64,000 nt of DNA, from the NCBI RefSeq assembly GCF_027474525.2, contig NZ_CP114882.2, positions 2,170,001-2,234,000 on the forward strand. Reading direction: 5' to 3'. A program made the position numbers and the translations under genes. Shown one piece after another: positions 9,113-16,677 of this stretch. Origin of the DNA: Flavobacterium lacustre. Its GTDB lineage: Bacteria > Bacteroidota > Bacteroidia > Flavobacteriales > Flavobacteriaceae. The notes beneath the pieces are model-generated. The model searched no databases and was not told where the DNA came from. It saw nothing but the letters and a program-made list of their open reading frames with translations. Position 1 is the stretch's first letter, and each line of letters starts with the position of its first letter.

Positions 9113-9203
9113 GTGAATAGTGAATTGTGAAAAGTGAGTGGTGAAAAGTGAAAAGTGAATCGTGAGAAGTGAAGAGTGAAAAGTGAAAAGTGAGTGGTGA
9201 AAA
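9113..9203 (+). repeat. Tandem heptamer array GTGANNN, 13 units
   Basis: Thirteen uninterrupted 7-bp units, all starting GTGA (GTGAAAA five times, also GTGAGTG, GTGAATA and GTGAATC), begin 6 bp after the helicase stop codon. A shorter copy in inverted orientation (9319-9353) lies at the other end of the same gap, next to yjdM. It resembles the short tandem repeats of cyanobacteria in style. Its function is unknown. Confidence 0.85.
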
Positions 9204-9234
9204 AAGTACTGATTCCTTTTCTGGTGTTTTATAA

Positions 9235-9276
9235 AAAAAATCGTTAGTAGTAAAACTTTACTGCTAACGATTTTTT
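9235..9276. terminator. Bidirectional terminator between helicase and yjdM
   Basis: The arms 9241-9254 and 9257-9270 are complementary except for one G-T pair, with A-rich and T-rich tails on either side (9233-9240 and 9271-9276). It lies in the middle of the convergent gap, between the two heptamer arrays. Confidence 0.85.
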
Positions 9277-9318
9277 ATATTAAAAATGATTCTTTTGGAG
9301 GTCAGTGTACGTCTGAAC

Positions 9319-9353
9319 TATTCACCACTCACCACTCACGATTCACTTTTCAC
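9319..9353 (-). repeat. Inverted heptamer array GTGANNN, 5 units
   Basis: Read on the minus strand, five 7-bp units (GTGAAAA, GTGAATC, GTGAGTG twice, GTGAATA) start 11 bp after the yjdM stop codon. They are the mirror image of the 13-unit array that follows the helicase gene. Each array therefore points away from the stop codon of its neighbouring gene. Confidence 0.8.
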
Positions 9354-9364
9354 TAAAAAAAGAA

Positions 9365-9943
9365 TTATATTTTCTTCACGTATTGTGTGATGATTACAAT
9401 TTGTTGACCATCTACTTTTCCTTCGATGTATTCGGCATTTTCGTGGTCTAGTCTGATATTGCGCACTGCAGTACCTTGTTTGGCTACCATGCTTGATCCT
9501 TTTACTTTCAAATCTTTGATTAAAACGACTGAATCTCCGTGTTCTAAAATTACGCCGTTACTGTCGCGGTGAATCACTTTGTTCTCATCATCTTCTCCTT
9601 CACCGGTTGCTTGCGCCCATGTTAAAGTGTCTTCGTCTAAATACATCATGTCTAACAATTCTTGCGGCCATCCTGCTGCACGTAAACGGCTTAACATTCT
9701 CCAAGCGACTACTTGAACCGGAGTTTGTTCGCTCCACATGCTGTCGTTCAAACATCTCCAGTGGTTCAAATCAACTTTGTCCGGATTCTCGATTTGGTCA
9801 ATACACGTACTGCAAGCAAAAATGCTTTCGTCCAGTCCGCCTTTTTTGGTAGGTAAAACGATATATTCTTTTAGGTTTTCGGTAGCAGCACACAATTCAC
9901 ATTGACCGCCACTTCGTTTGTTTAATTCTCTATCTAAACTCAT
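9365..9943 (-). CDS. yjdM: PhnA/YjdM family zinc-ribbon protein
   Basis: The 192-residue protein has the PhnA architecture. An N-terminal zinc ribbon carries two CxxC pairs (C15/C18 and C44/C47). A middle helical part (VQVVAWRMLSRLRAAGWPQELL) follows, then a C-terminal SH3-like KOW-type domain (DSNGVILEHGDSVVLIKDLKVKG). The family was once linked to alkylphosphonate use but is not part of the C-P lyase pathway, and its role is unknown. The protein is longer than the 110-residue E. coli form because of the middle insert. It is convergent with the helicase gene. Confidence 0.88.
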   Translation of the reverse strand: MSLDRELNKRSGGQCELCAATENLKEYIVLPTKKGGLDESIFACSTCIDQIENPDKVDLNHWRCLNDSMWSEQTPVQVVAWRMLSRLRAAGWPQELLDMMYLDEDTLTWAQATGEGEDDENKVIHRDSNGVILEHGDSVVLIKDLKVKGSSMVAKQGTAVRNIRLDHENAEYIEGKVDGQQIVIITQYVKKI

Positions 9944-10036
9944 TAGTTCTATTTTTTGGCGAAAGTAACGCTAAATCACGCTTTTCACAAATTTATCTTT
10001 TTTGGTTTGTCTTCGCTTGGTAAAATTGATTTTGAA

Positions 10037-10492
10037 TTATTTTACTCTAACGGCTTCGGGGACTAACATTTCATATTCGCCATGGTTGCGGATGACGTCT
10101 CTCACGATGCTGGAACTGATGTAAGAGGTTCTCGCAGCTGTTAATAAAAAGACAGTTTCTATTTTTGACAAACGGCGATTGGTGTGTGCAATGGCTTTTT
10201 CGAATTCGAAGTCGGCGGGATTGCGCAAGCCACGCAGAATAAAGTTTGCATCTATTTTATGGCATAAATCAATCGTTAGTCCTTCGTAAGTGATGACTTT
10301 TATTTTGGGTTCATCTTTGAATGTTTCTTCGATGAAGCGTTTTCTTTCTTCTAATGAAAACATGTATTTCTTTTCGGCATTGACACCGATGGCAATTACT
10401 ATTTCGTCAAACAGGGAAATGCCTCTTTTGATGATGTCTTCATGTCCTAAAGTGATGGGGTCAAAGGAACCCGGAAAAATGGCTTTTCTCAT
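10037..10492 (-). CDS. coaD: Pantetheine-phosphate adenylyltransferase
   Basis: CoaD transfers AMP from ATP to 4'-phosphopantetheine, the penultimate step of coenzyme A synthesis. The 151-residue protein shows the nucleotidyltransferase signature FPGSFDPITLGH (6-17, the T/HxGH motif), RGLRNPADFEFE, and the C-terminal YISSSIVRDV that binds ATP phosphates. Length is typical. The gene follows ddl by 10 bp in the same direction, so they are co-transcribed. Confidence 0.97.
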   Translation of the reverse strand: MRKAIFPGSFDPITLGHEDIIKRGISLFDEIVIAIGVNAEKKYMFSLEERKRFIEETFKDEPKIKVITYEGLTIDLCHKIDANFILRGLRNPADFEFEKAIAHTNRRLSKIETVFLLTAARTSYISSSIVRDVIRNHGEYEMLVPEAVRVK

Positions 10493-10502
10493 TTTAATAT
10501 TT

Positions 10503-11474
10503 TTAGGCTAAAGCCAATTCGATTGCATTGGTAAACAAATCCTCTAATGAAATTCCGGCTGCTTTGGCTTGTTGCGGAATCAAACTTTCGGTGGTTAATC
10601 CTGGAATGGTGTTCATTTCGAGCATGTGAGGTTCGCCGTCAACGATGATGAATTCGCTGCGGGAGAAGCCTTTCATCTTTAAGACTTCGTAAGCGCGTTT
10701 GGCTATTTCGCTTACTTTTTGAGTCATTTCATCTGAGATTCTCGCAGGTGTTATTTCCTGTGATTTGCCTAAATATTTAGCTTCGTAATCAAAGAAATCA
10801 TTTTCGGAAACTATTTCGGTTATTGGTAAAACGGTTACGGTTCCTTTGTAATTGATAACTCCTACAGAAACTTCGGTGCCGTCAAGGAAACTTTCTATGA
10901 TGATTTCGTTGTCTTCTTGGTAAGCCACTTCAATGGCGATTGGCAATTCGGCAGCGGTTTTTACTTTTGAAATTCCGAAGCTCGAACCTGCTTTATTGGG
11001 TTTTACAAAACAAGGCAATCCTACTTTGGCAACAATTTCATCAGTATTTATTAAGTCTCCTTTGTTTAAGTAATAGGAAGTGGCGGTTTTGATTCCGTAG
11101 GGTTTAAGTACCGAAAGTAAATCGCGTTTGTTGAATGTTAATGCGGCTTGGTAATAGTCGCAGGCGGTTTGCGGGATATTCAGCAATTCGAAATAGGCTT
11201 GCATGAGTCCGTCTTCGCCGGGAGTTCCGTGTATGGCGTTGAACACACAGTCGAAACTGATTTTGTTACCCTCAACAGTTACTGAAAAATCATTTTTATC
11301 GATTGGGAATTCTTTGTCACTGGCATCTACATAGACCCATTTTTCTTTGAAAATATGAATTCTAAATCCGTTGTATTTTGTTTTGTCCAGAAATTGGTAT
11401 ACGACGTTTCCGCTGATAAGTGAGATTTTATATTCGCTGGAATATCCGCCCATGATGATGGCAATGTTTTTCAT
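10503..11474 (-). CDS. ddl: D-alanine--D-alanine ligase
   Basis: Ddl makes the D-Ala-D-Ala dipeptide for peptidoglycan in the cytoplasm. The 323-residue ATP-grasp protein has the N-terminal IAIIMGGYSSEYKISLISG, the ATP-binding lysine region (CFVKPNKAGSSFGISK), EEDNE-type strand EIIIESFLDGTEVSVGV and the metal-site segment LEMNTIPGLTTESLIP. It leads a ddl-coaD unit. A G/T-rich repeat tract of about 55 bp starts at its start codon, and the PASTA gene is divergent. That gene also concerns cell-wall domains, which may be why the pair is kept together. Confidence 0.97.
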   Translation of the reverse strand: MKNIAIIMGGYSSEYKISLISGNVVYQFLDKTKYNGFRIHIFKEKWVYVDASDKEFPIDKNDFSVTVEGNKISFDCVFNAIHGTPGEDGLMQAYFELLNIPQTACDYYQAALTFNKRDLLSVLKPYGIKTATSYYLNKGDLINTDEIVAKVGLPCFVKPNKAGSSFGISKVKTAAELPIAIEVAYQEDNEIIIESFLDGTEVSVGVINYKGTVTVLPITEIVSENDFFDYEAKYLGKSQEITPARISDEMTQKVSEIAKRAYEVLKMKGFSRSEFIIVDGEPHMLEMNTIPGLTTESLIPQQAKAAGISLEDLFTNAIELALA

Positions 11475-11477
11475 TTT

Positions 11478-11532
11478 TTAGGTATTGGGTGTTAGGTATT
11501 GGGTTTTAGGTGTTGGTGTTAGGTTTTGGTTT
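11478..11532. repeat. 14-bp G/T-rich tandem repeat upstream of ddl
   Basis: Four degenerate units of 13-14 bp with the core TTAGGTATTGGGT begin 3 bp before the ddl start codon. On the ddl sense strand this gives an A/C-rich leader ending CCTAAAAAATG. A similar but more degenerate tract lies just before trpB (31905-31945). Confidence 0.75.
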
Positions 11533-11538
11533 GTTTTT

Positions 11539-11620
11539 TAGCCCCGATAGTAATGGAAATCCTTTTTATCAGCTTTTTCGGCTGGTAAAAAGATTGTAAC
11601 GAATAGCGGGAAACAGCTTC
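11539..11620 (+). ncRNA. Dispersed structured intergenic element, copy 1
   Basis: This 82-bp element starts TAGCCCCGATAGTAATGG and ends GGGAAACAGCTTC. A central hairpin has arms 11563-11573 and 11581-11591 (AUCAGC pairing with GCUGGU, extended by a U5/A5 stem). Copy 3 (46223-46306, minus) keeps the flanks almost unchanged but has a different stem (AGUUCUGA with UCAGGACU). Copy 2 (30608-30685) is more distant. Conserved flanks with paired changes in the stem point to a selected structure, either an RNA or a mobile palindromic element. It may belong to a known Bacteroidota RNA motif such as Flavo-1, which I cannot test here. Confidence 0.6.
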
Positions 11621-11667
11621 AAAAAGCATTAAACAAAATTATCATTTTTTTTGAAATGAAATAGCTT

Positions 11668-11675
11668 TATCTTTG
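11668..11675 (+). promoter_or_regulatory. -7 box upstream of the PASTA-rluD operon
   Basis: TATCTTTG matches TAnnTTTG and lies 20 bp before the start codon at 11696. The only TTG upstream (11651-11653) has a short spacer of 14 bp. Confidence 0.5.
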
Positions 11676-11695
11676 CGACATATAAAAATAAATTT

Positions 11696-12322
11696 ATGAG
11701 TTTACGTAAGTATCTTACCAGCCGTGTATTTTTTGGACAATTGTTGATTGCTCTTGCTATTATTGCTGTTTTGGGTTATTTGTTTATGCATTGGTTGACG
11801 TTTACAACGGATCACGGGCATGAAATTGCGGTTCCGAATTTGAGTAAATTAACGGAGGAACAAGTAGAGGAGAAGCTGGATGAGCTGGACTTGGACTATG
11901 AATTGCTGGACAGTGTTGATTTTAGAGGGGATTACCCTAAGTTTACGGTTGTGGAGCAAGATCCTTTGCCGGGTACGAAAGTGAAAGTAGGCAGAAAAGT
12001 ATATATAAAAATTAATTCATCGGGGTTTTCGTCTGTGCGAATTCCTGATTTGATTGAAAAAACATATCGTGAAGCGGTGCCAACCCTTAAAGCGTTGGGA
12101 CTTGAAGAAGGAACGATTACGTATGTGCCCAATCTTGGAAAAGATATGGTGCTGGAAATGCGTTACAAAGGCCGAAACCTAAAAGTAGGCGACAGAGTAC
12201 TGAAATCATCTAAGATTGATTTGGTTTTGGGCGATGGAAAAGTGAGTTATGAAGAGCAAACCCAAGTCGATACTATGACGGTAGCTCCAACAGAAGAAGA
12301 AATACCAGTAAATGAACAATAA
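11696..12322 (+). CDS. Membrane-anchored PASTA domain protein
   Basis: The 208-residue protein has a short cytoplasmic start, one membrane helix (about 14-33) and two PASTA domains outside the membrane (about 41-110 and 113-182: VPNLSKLTEEQVEEKLDEL, then IPDLIEKTYREAVPTLKAL). PASTA domains bind peptidoglycan fragments or beta-lactams in penicillin-binding proteins and Ser/Thr kinases. No kinase or transpeptidase domain is attached, so it is probably a cell-wall sensor or anchor. Its last 11 bp overlap the start of rluD, so translation of the two is coupled. A -7 box lies at 11668. Confidence 0.9.
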   Translation: MSLRKYLTSRVFFGQLLIALAIIAVLGYLFMHWLTFTTDHGHEIAVPNLSKLTEEQVEEKLDELDLDYELLDSVDFRGDYPKFTVVEQDPLPGTKVKVGRKVYIKINSSGFSSVRIPDLIEKTYREAVPTLKALGLEEGTITYVPNLGKDMVLEMRYKGRNLKVGDRVLKSSKIDLVLGDGKVSYEEQTQVDTMTVAPTEEEIPVNEQ

Positions 12323-13352
12323 TATAGAACCATTAGATTTAGAAGAAGAATTATTTGAACATTTCAGGTTTGAAGTTCCAAAGGGTCAGGCGCCTTTGCG
12401 GATTGATAAATATTTGATGAGTCTGATACAAAATGCGACTCGGAATAAGATTCAGAATGCGGCTACGGAAGGGAATATTTTTGTGAATGATGCGATTGTA
12501 AAGTCGAATTATAAAGTAAAAGCCTTTGATGTGGTTCGTGTAATGCTTTCCCACCCTCCTTATGAAAACCATATTATTGCGGAAGATATTCCGTTGAATA
12601 TTGTGTATGAAGACGACGCTTTGTTGTTGATTAATAAGGAACCCGGTATGGTTGTGCATCCCGGTCACGGGAATTATATGGGAACGCTGGTACATGCTTT
12701 GGCGTATCATTTTGATAATTTACCCATGAACAGCAGCGAGCGCCCGGGATTGGTGCATCGAATTGATAAGGATACTTCGGGATTGTTAGTGATTGCGAAA
12801 ACGGAGGCTGCGATGACGCATCTTGCCAAGCAGTTTGAGGCGAAAACTTCGGAACGGGAATACATTGCGCTGGTTTGGGGTAATGTGGCAGAAGAGGAAG
12901 GAACGATAGAGGGCAACTTAGCCAGACACTTGAAAGACCGTATGCAAATGGCGGTTTTTGCGGATCCCGAAATTGGGAAACCTGCTGTGACGCACTATAA
13001 GGTGTTGGAGCGTTTTGGGTATGTGACTTTGATTTCGTGTCAACTGGAAACGGGAAGAACCCATCAGATTAGAGCGCACATGAAACACATTGGGCATCCG
13101 TTGTTTAATGATGAGCGTTACGGAGGTCATTTGATTTTGAAAGGGACTACGTTTACCAAATACAAGCAGTTTATTGATAATTGTTTTAAAGCGTTGCCAA
13201 GACAGGCTTTGCATGCTAAAACATTAGGATTTATTCATCCGGTTACGGGTGAGATGATGCGTTTTGATACGGAACTTCCGGATGATTTTAAGGATTGTAT
13301 CGAAAAATGGCGCAATTACTCGAAGTCGCATCATACGGACGAAGAGGAATAA
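12312..13352 (+). CDS. rluD: 23S rRNA pseudouridine synthase, RluD family
   Basis: RluD-type enzymes convert specific uridines in helix 69 of 23S rRNA to pseudouridine. The 346-residue protein has an N-terminal S4 RNA-binding domain (about 25-90) and the catalytic motif HRIDKDTSG (149-157, catalytic Asp152). The later segments QLETGRTHQIRAHMKHIGHPL and PRQALHAKTLGF are also typical. The start codon lies inside the end of the PASTA gene in another frame. A strong terminator follows at 13422, and the accessory island begins right after it. Confidence 0.94.
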   Translation: MNNNIEPLDLEEELFEHFRFEVPKGQAPLRIDKYLMSLIQNATRNKIQNAATEGNIFVNDAIVKSNYKVKAFDVVRVMLSHPPYENHIIAEDIPLNIVYEDDALLLINKEPGMVVHPGHGNYMGTLVHALAYHFDNLPMNSSERPGLVHRIDKDTSGLLVIAKTEAAMTHLAKQFEAKTSEREYIALVWGNVAEEEGTIEGNLARHLKDRMQMAVFADPEIGKPAVTHYKVLERFGYVTLISCQLETGRTHQIRAHMKHIGHPLFNDERYGGHLILKGTTFTKYKQFIDNCFKALPRQALHAKTLGFIHPVTGEMMRFDTELPDDFKDCIEKWRNYSKSHHTDEEE

Positions 13353-13421
13353 CAGTTTGCTGAATACTTGCCACTGATGCCTACTTGTTTTGTAGTTGTA
13401 TTGTTGGTCACTGCTATAATG

Positions 13422-13447
13422 AAAGCCCCTTGTTTGGGGCTTTTTTT
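13422..13447 (+). terminator. Terminator after rluD
   Basis: Arms AAAGCCCC (13422-13429) and GGGGCTTT (13436-13443) with a 6-base loop are followed by a T run. It lies 69 bp after the rluD stop codon and marks the boundary to the minisatellite. Confidence 0.9.
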
Positions 13448-13469
13448 GTGGGGGATTCTAAAAATGCAT

Positions 13470-14094
13470 ACGAGAATCGTGAATGTGCATCCGAGTATCG
13501 TGAATGTGCATGCCAATATCCTAAATGCGCATAGGAGAATCGTGAATGCGCATGGCAATATCGTGAATGTGCATGGCAATATCCTAAATGCGCATAGGAG
13601 AATCGTGAATGTGCATGGCAATATCGTGAATGTGCATGGCAATATCGTGAATGTGCATGGCAATATCCTAAATGCGCATAGGAGAATCGTGAATGTGCAT
13701 AGGAATATCGTGAATGTGCATGGCAATATCCTAAATGCGCATAGGAGAATCGCGAATGCGCATTGCAATATCCTAAATGCGCATAGGAGTATCGCGAAAT
13801 GCATAGGAGAATCGTGAAATGCATACGAGTATCGTGAAATGCATACGAATATCGTGAAATGCATACGAGTATCGTGAAATGCATACGAGAATCGCGAAAT
13901 GCATACGAGAATCGCGAAATGCATACGAATATCGTGAAATGCATACGAGTATCGTGAAATGCATACGAGAATCGCGGAATGCATACGAGTATCTACAGGT
14001 AGGAGAATCGCAACTGCAGCCCCGAGAATCTTAACTGCAGGTAGGAGAATCGTAACTACAGCCCCGAGAATCGCAACTGCAGGCACAAGAATCT
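13470..14094. repeat. Minisatellite, about 30 units of 20-21 bp
   Basis: Three blocks follow one another. 13470-13784 has 15 units of 21 bp with the core ATCGTGAATGTGCAT. 13785-13984 has 10 units of 20 bp with the core ATCGTGAAATGCAT. 13985-14094 has about five diverged 20-21-bp units with the core GAATCGCAACTGCA. In the first block, three unit types alternate (starting AGGAGAATC, GGCAATATC with GTG, and GGCAATATC with CTAAATGC), giving a higher-order ABC or ABBC pattern. The units have no spacers, so this is not CRISPR. Because 21 is a multiple of three, long frames stay open on both strands, but these are repeat artefacts and not genes. Confidence 0.95.
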
Positions 14095-14425
14095 TAAAAA
14101 AGTGTGGCTTTTACTTATTATGGTATTGCCGGAGCATTGTTCCGATTGGCCACGGATGACACCGATTTGACGGATTAAAAAACGGATTTTTTACGTGGTT
14201 TTTAGTATTTGGTGGTTGGAGCGGGGAACTAAATTTAGCTGCCCCTTTCCTTTTTAATTCTTCTTTAGCTATAAAAAAAGCGATACCTTTTTTATGGGTA
14301 TCGCTTTTCTGACTGGTGTTTTCTGGACTTGTTTTTTGAGTATAGAATGGAGTTTTACTTGAACGATTGTGTATATCTGTGTAATCGGAAACTTTACTTC
14401 AAATGTGTATTATTATAAATCACTT
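14095..14425. other. Gene-free stretch after the minisatellite
   Basis: About 330 bp contain no gene. The segment at 14150-14180 (CCACGGATGACACCGATT) and the segment at 14366-14388 (reverse complement CCGATTACACAGATATACAC) are fragments of one degenerate repeat in opposite orientation. A terminator lies at 14276-14308. Confidence 0.5.
14276..14308 (-). terminator. Terminator after the ATPase-DUF4435 cassette
   Basis: Twelve-bp arms (AAAAGCGATACC at 14276-14287 and its complement at 14297-14308) flank a 9-base loop, with A and T runs outside. It lies 118 bp after the stop codon of the DUF4435 gene and could end that transcript. Confidence 0.8.
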
Positions 14426-15283
14426 TTACTTTGTGTATTCGTTAATTGAAATTTTTAAATATTCCAATTCTTTAAATTCACAATTTTTAGCTAACCTGTA
14501 AACAAATGTGGATAGATTACTTTGTGAAAATTTAAAAATTTTTTTTAGTTTGAAATTTAATATATTTAAAATATATTTTCCGGGAATGTAAATCAAACCA
14601 TTATAAATATCCTTAAAATGAATTTTTAGTTTTTTTATTTGGGTTGAATATTTTAATCTTGGTTTTTTCTTTTTTAATTCTATTTCTATTTTTTTATAAA
14701 ATGGAATAACAAACGAGGGTTTTAAACATAATGGATCTAAATTGCAATCTCTATAAGATTCTATTTTTAAATATTTTATACCTAATTCATATTTATTAAT
14801 TAATAATAAGTTGCTAGAAAGTTCACTTAAAATATTATGGCATTCTCTATAAAACTGTTTTAAAACAAATTTTCGGTTCACTTCTGAAGTTTTTATTTTA
14901 GTGTTTTCTTCTTTTACGAACTCAATTATTGCGTTTTTTTCAACTAAATAATTTTCTATACTATATTTTTCTAAATAGAAAATATTTTCATAAACTTCCT
15001 TCTTATTTAAAACTTCATCAAAATCTAAATCTAGAATAAAAACTTTTTTATTGTTATTTAATGATTTCTTTGCTTTTTTTATAACGGGCTCTTTTCCACC
15101 AAGCGGAAAAATTTTACTTATCTTAATACTTGGGAATAATTTTTTTAGAATTTGTAGATAGAAATTTTCTTGATACAGATCTTCAACGTAGAAATTTATT
15201 TCATTAAATTGAGACCAAACTACATCTTGTCCCTTTAAATAATTCTCTCTTTTTTTAGGGAAACTTTCTTCAATGCTTATCAT
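14426..15283 (-). CDS. DUF4435 TOPRIM-like nuclease, candidate PARIS effector (AriB-like)
   Basis: The 285-residue, lysine- and isoleucine-rich protein fits the DUF4435 family. An acidic pair sits in INFYVEDLYQENFY (E34, D35), and the strand VFILDLDFDE follows (D85, D87, D89), which together form a TOPRIM-like metal site. The family motif YSIENYLVE is at 107-115. In PARIS anti-phage systems, AriB of this family is held inactive by the ATPase AriA and released when phage anti-restriction proteins are sensed; it then cleaves host tRNA. Here the ATPase gene lies 2 bp upstream, in the same order as ariA-ariB. The C-terminal half shows no recognised motif. A different OLD- or Septu-like ATPase system is possible but fits less well. 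Confidence 0.72.
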   Translation of the reverse strand: MISIEESFPKKRENYLKGQDVVWSQFNEINFYVEDLYQENFYLQILKKLFPSIKISKIFPLGGKEPVIKKAKKSLNNNKKVFILDLDFDEVLNKKEVYENIFYLEKYSIENYLVEKNAIIEFVKEENTKIKTSEVNRKFVLKQFYRECHNILSELSSNLLLINKYELGIKYLKIESYRDCNLDPLCLKPSFVIPFYKKIEIELKKKKPRLKYSTQIKKLKIHFKDIYNGLIYIPGKYILNILNFKLKKIFKFSQSNLSTFVYRLAKNCEFKELEYLKISINEYTK

Positions 15284-15285
15284 AT

Positions 15286-16677
15286 TTAATTATTATAAGG
15301 TAATAAAACTGTACAAAACTCTTCTTTGTCTCCAATTACTTCTGGTGAATGTGTCGCAATAATTAATTGTGATTCATTTGGCATTAATTTTTCTACTGCA
15401 TCAAGAAACTCTCCTTGCCATTTTGGATGTAGAGATAATTCTGGTTCGTCAATAATAAATACGTTTAGGTTTCTATTATATTTAATATATGTTAGTAAAA
15501 TTAATATCTGTTTTTCTCCTGAAGATAAATTTTTAATGTCTCTATTGTCATCAATCTTTTTTCCATCTCTATTCAAAATATTAAACTTTACTTCTGAATT
15601 TTCTTTATCAAAATAAAGTTGCTTTGCAGAATCTATGAAGAAATTATTTAATGTATCTAAAAATTCTTTTAATGGAAAATATACTTGTTGAGTATCGTTT
15701 TCAAATTTTTTAAATTCTATAATGAGATCATTAATTTTTTTAAACTGGCTTATATTAGTAATATAAAGTAAATCATATTCGTTATCGTTATTTTGAGATT
15801 CTTTCAGAATTAATTTTAAAGTGTCAAAATAATTATTTATTTTTTTAATTGAAAATTCAATATTTTTTCCTTTTTTGTATTTTAAATTTTGATTCTCTCT
15901 CAAAAAATTTACAACCTGTTCTTTTAAAATTTCAATTGTATTTACAGATGGTTTTGGCTCTTTTAATAATGATTTAATATTAGTTTTTGTAAATATTTTG
16001 TCAAAAGCTGAAAGCATAATCTTTTCATTTAAAGAGCTATATAGCTCTAAAACATTATTTCTGTAAATATTATGTTCTGTGCTTAATAATGATTTTACTT
16101 TCTCTAGCGGAGAAAAATTATTAGATTTATTTCTTCGAGTTGTTCGCTTATTTTCGATTGTATTGTATTCAGATTGAATTCTAATCTCTTCTCCCTCCTC
16201 TGTAAATAGATTTCTGTCTAATCCTATGACAATTGGTTTAGGTATATTATTAAATAAAAAAGACCAAGTTTCTTTTTCATGATCTTCTGGTCCTAAATTT
16301 TCATACGCTCCTTGCATAGATTCTTTTAGTAGTTCATTCTTTGTTAGTTTATTCGGGTGAATTTTAAATGTAGCTTGGATTTGATTGTATTTTTTAGCTT
16401 TTGTAATATTTTCTAAATCAACGGTTATTTCTACCTTATTTTGATTACATATTAGTATGTATTTATCTTCTTTAAATTTAAAATGAAGAGAAATTTTTTC
16501 GAATTCAATTAGGCACAACTCGGATAAATTTGGTTTTAGTAGCCAATTAATAATATTAAGAACGCTTGTTTTTCCAGAACCATTTATTCCAACTAAAATT
16601 GATATTTTGTTGTTGAATTCAATTTCTTTGTCAATAAAACCATAGAGTTTTTTTATTGAAATTTTTTCTATATACAT
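15286..16677 (-). CDS. ABC/SMC-like AAA ATPase, candidate PARIS sensor (AriA-like)
   Basis: The 463-residue cytoplasmic ATPase has Walker A GINGSGKT (30-37). A long middle region (about 60-370) is rich in Lys, Asn and Glu and probably forms a coiled coil and lid. The signature LSSGEKQ (384-390), Walker B plus D-loop IIDEPELSLHP (408-418) and the switch histidine in ATHSPE (441-446) close the fold. This is the AAA_15/OLD-type pattern of defence ATPases. No TOPRIM domain is fused, which argues against an OLD or GajA protein; the nuclease part is the next gene. The pair is much more AT-rich than its neighbours and follows a minisatellite, which suggests recent gain. Confidence 0.78.
   Translation of the reverse strand: MYIEKISIKKLYGFIDKEIEFNNKISILVGINGSGKTSVLNIINWLLKPNLSELCLIEFEKISLHFKFKEDKYILICNQNKVEITVDLENITKAKKYNQIQATFKIHPNKLTKNELLKESMQGAYENLGPEDHEKETWSFLFNNIPKPIVIGLDRNLFTEEGEEIRIQSEYNTIENKRTTRRNKSNNFSPLEKVKSLLSTEHNIYRNNVLELYSSLNEKIMLSAFDKIFTKTNIKSLLKEPKPSVNTIEILKEQVVNFLRENQNLKYKKGKNIEFSIKKINNYFDTLKLILKESQNNDNEYDLLYITNISQFKKINDLIIEFKKFENDTQQVYFPLKEFLDTLNNFFIDSAKQLYFDKENSEVKFNILNRDGKKIDDNRDIKNLSSGEKQILILLTYIKYNRNLNVFIIDEPELSLHPKWQGEFLDAVEKLMPNESQLIIATHSPEVIGDKEEFCTVLLPYNN

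Noticed and set aside
13331..14086. Long open frames on both strands with repeated motifs such as CAHSRY or NVHGNI
   Set aside because: They are produced by the minisatellite: a 21-bp unit without stop codons stays open in several frames on both strands. Composition and overlap with rluD exclude a real gene.
13470..14094. CRISPR array
   Set aside because: Units are directly adjacent, with no unique spacers, and no cas genes are present in the window.
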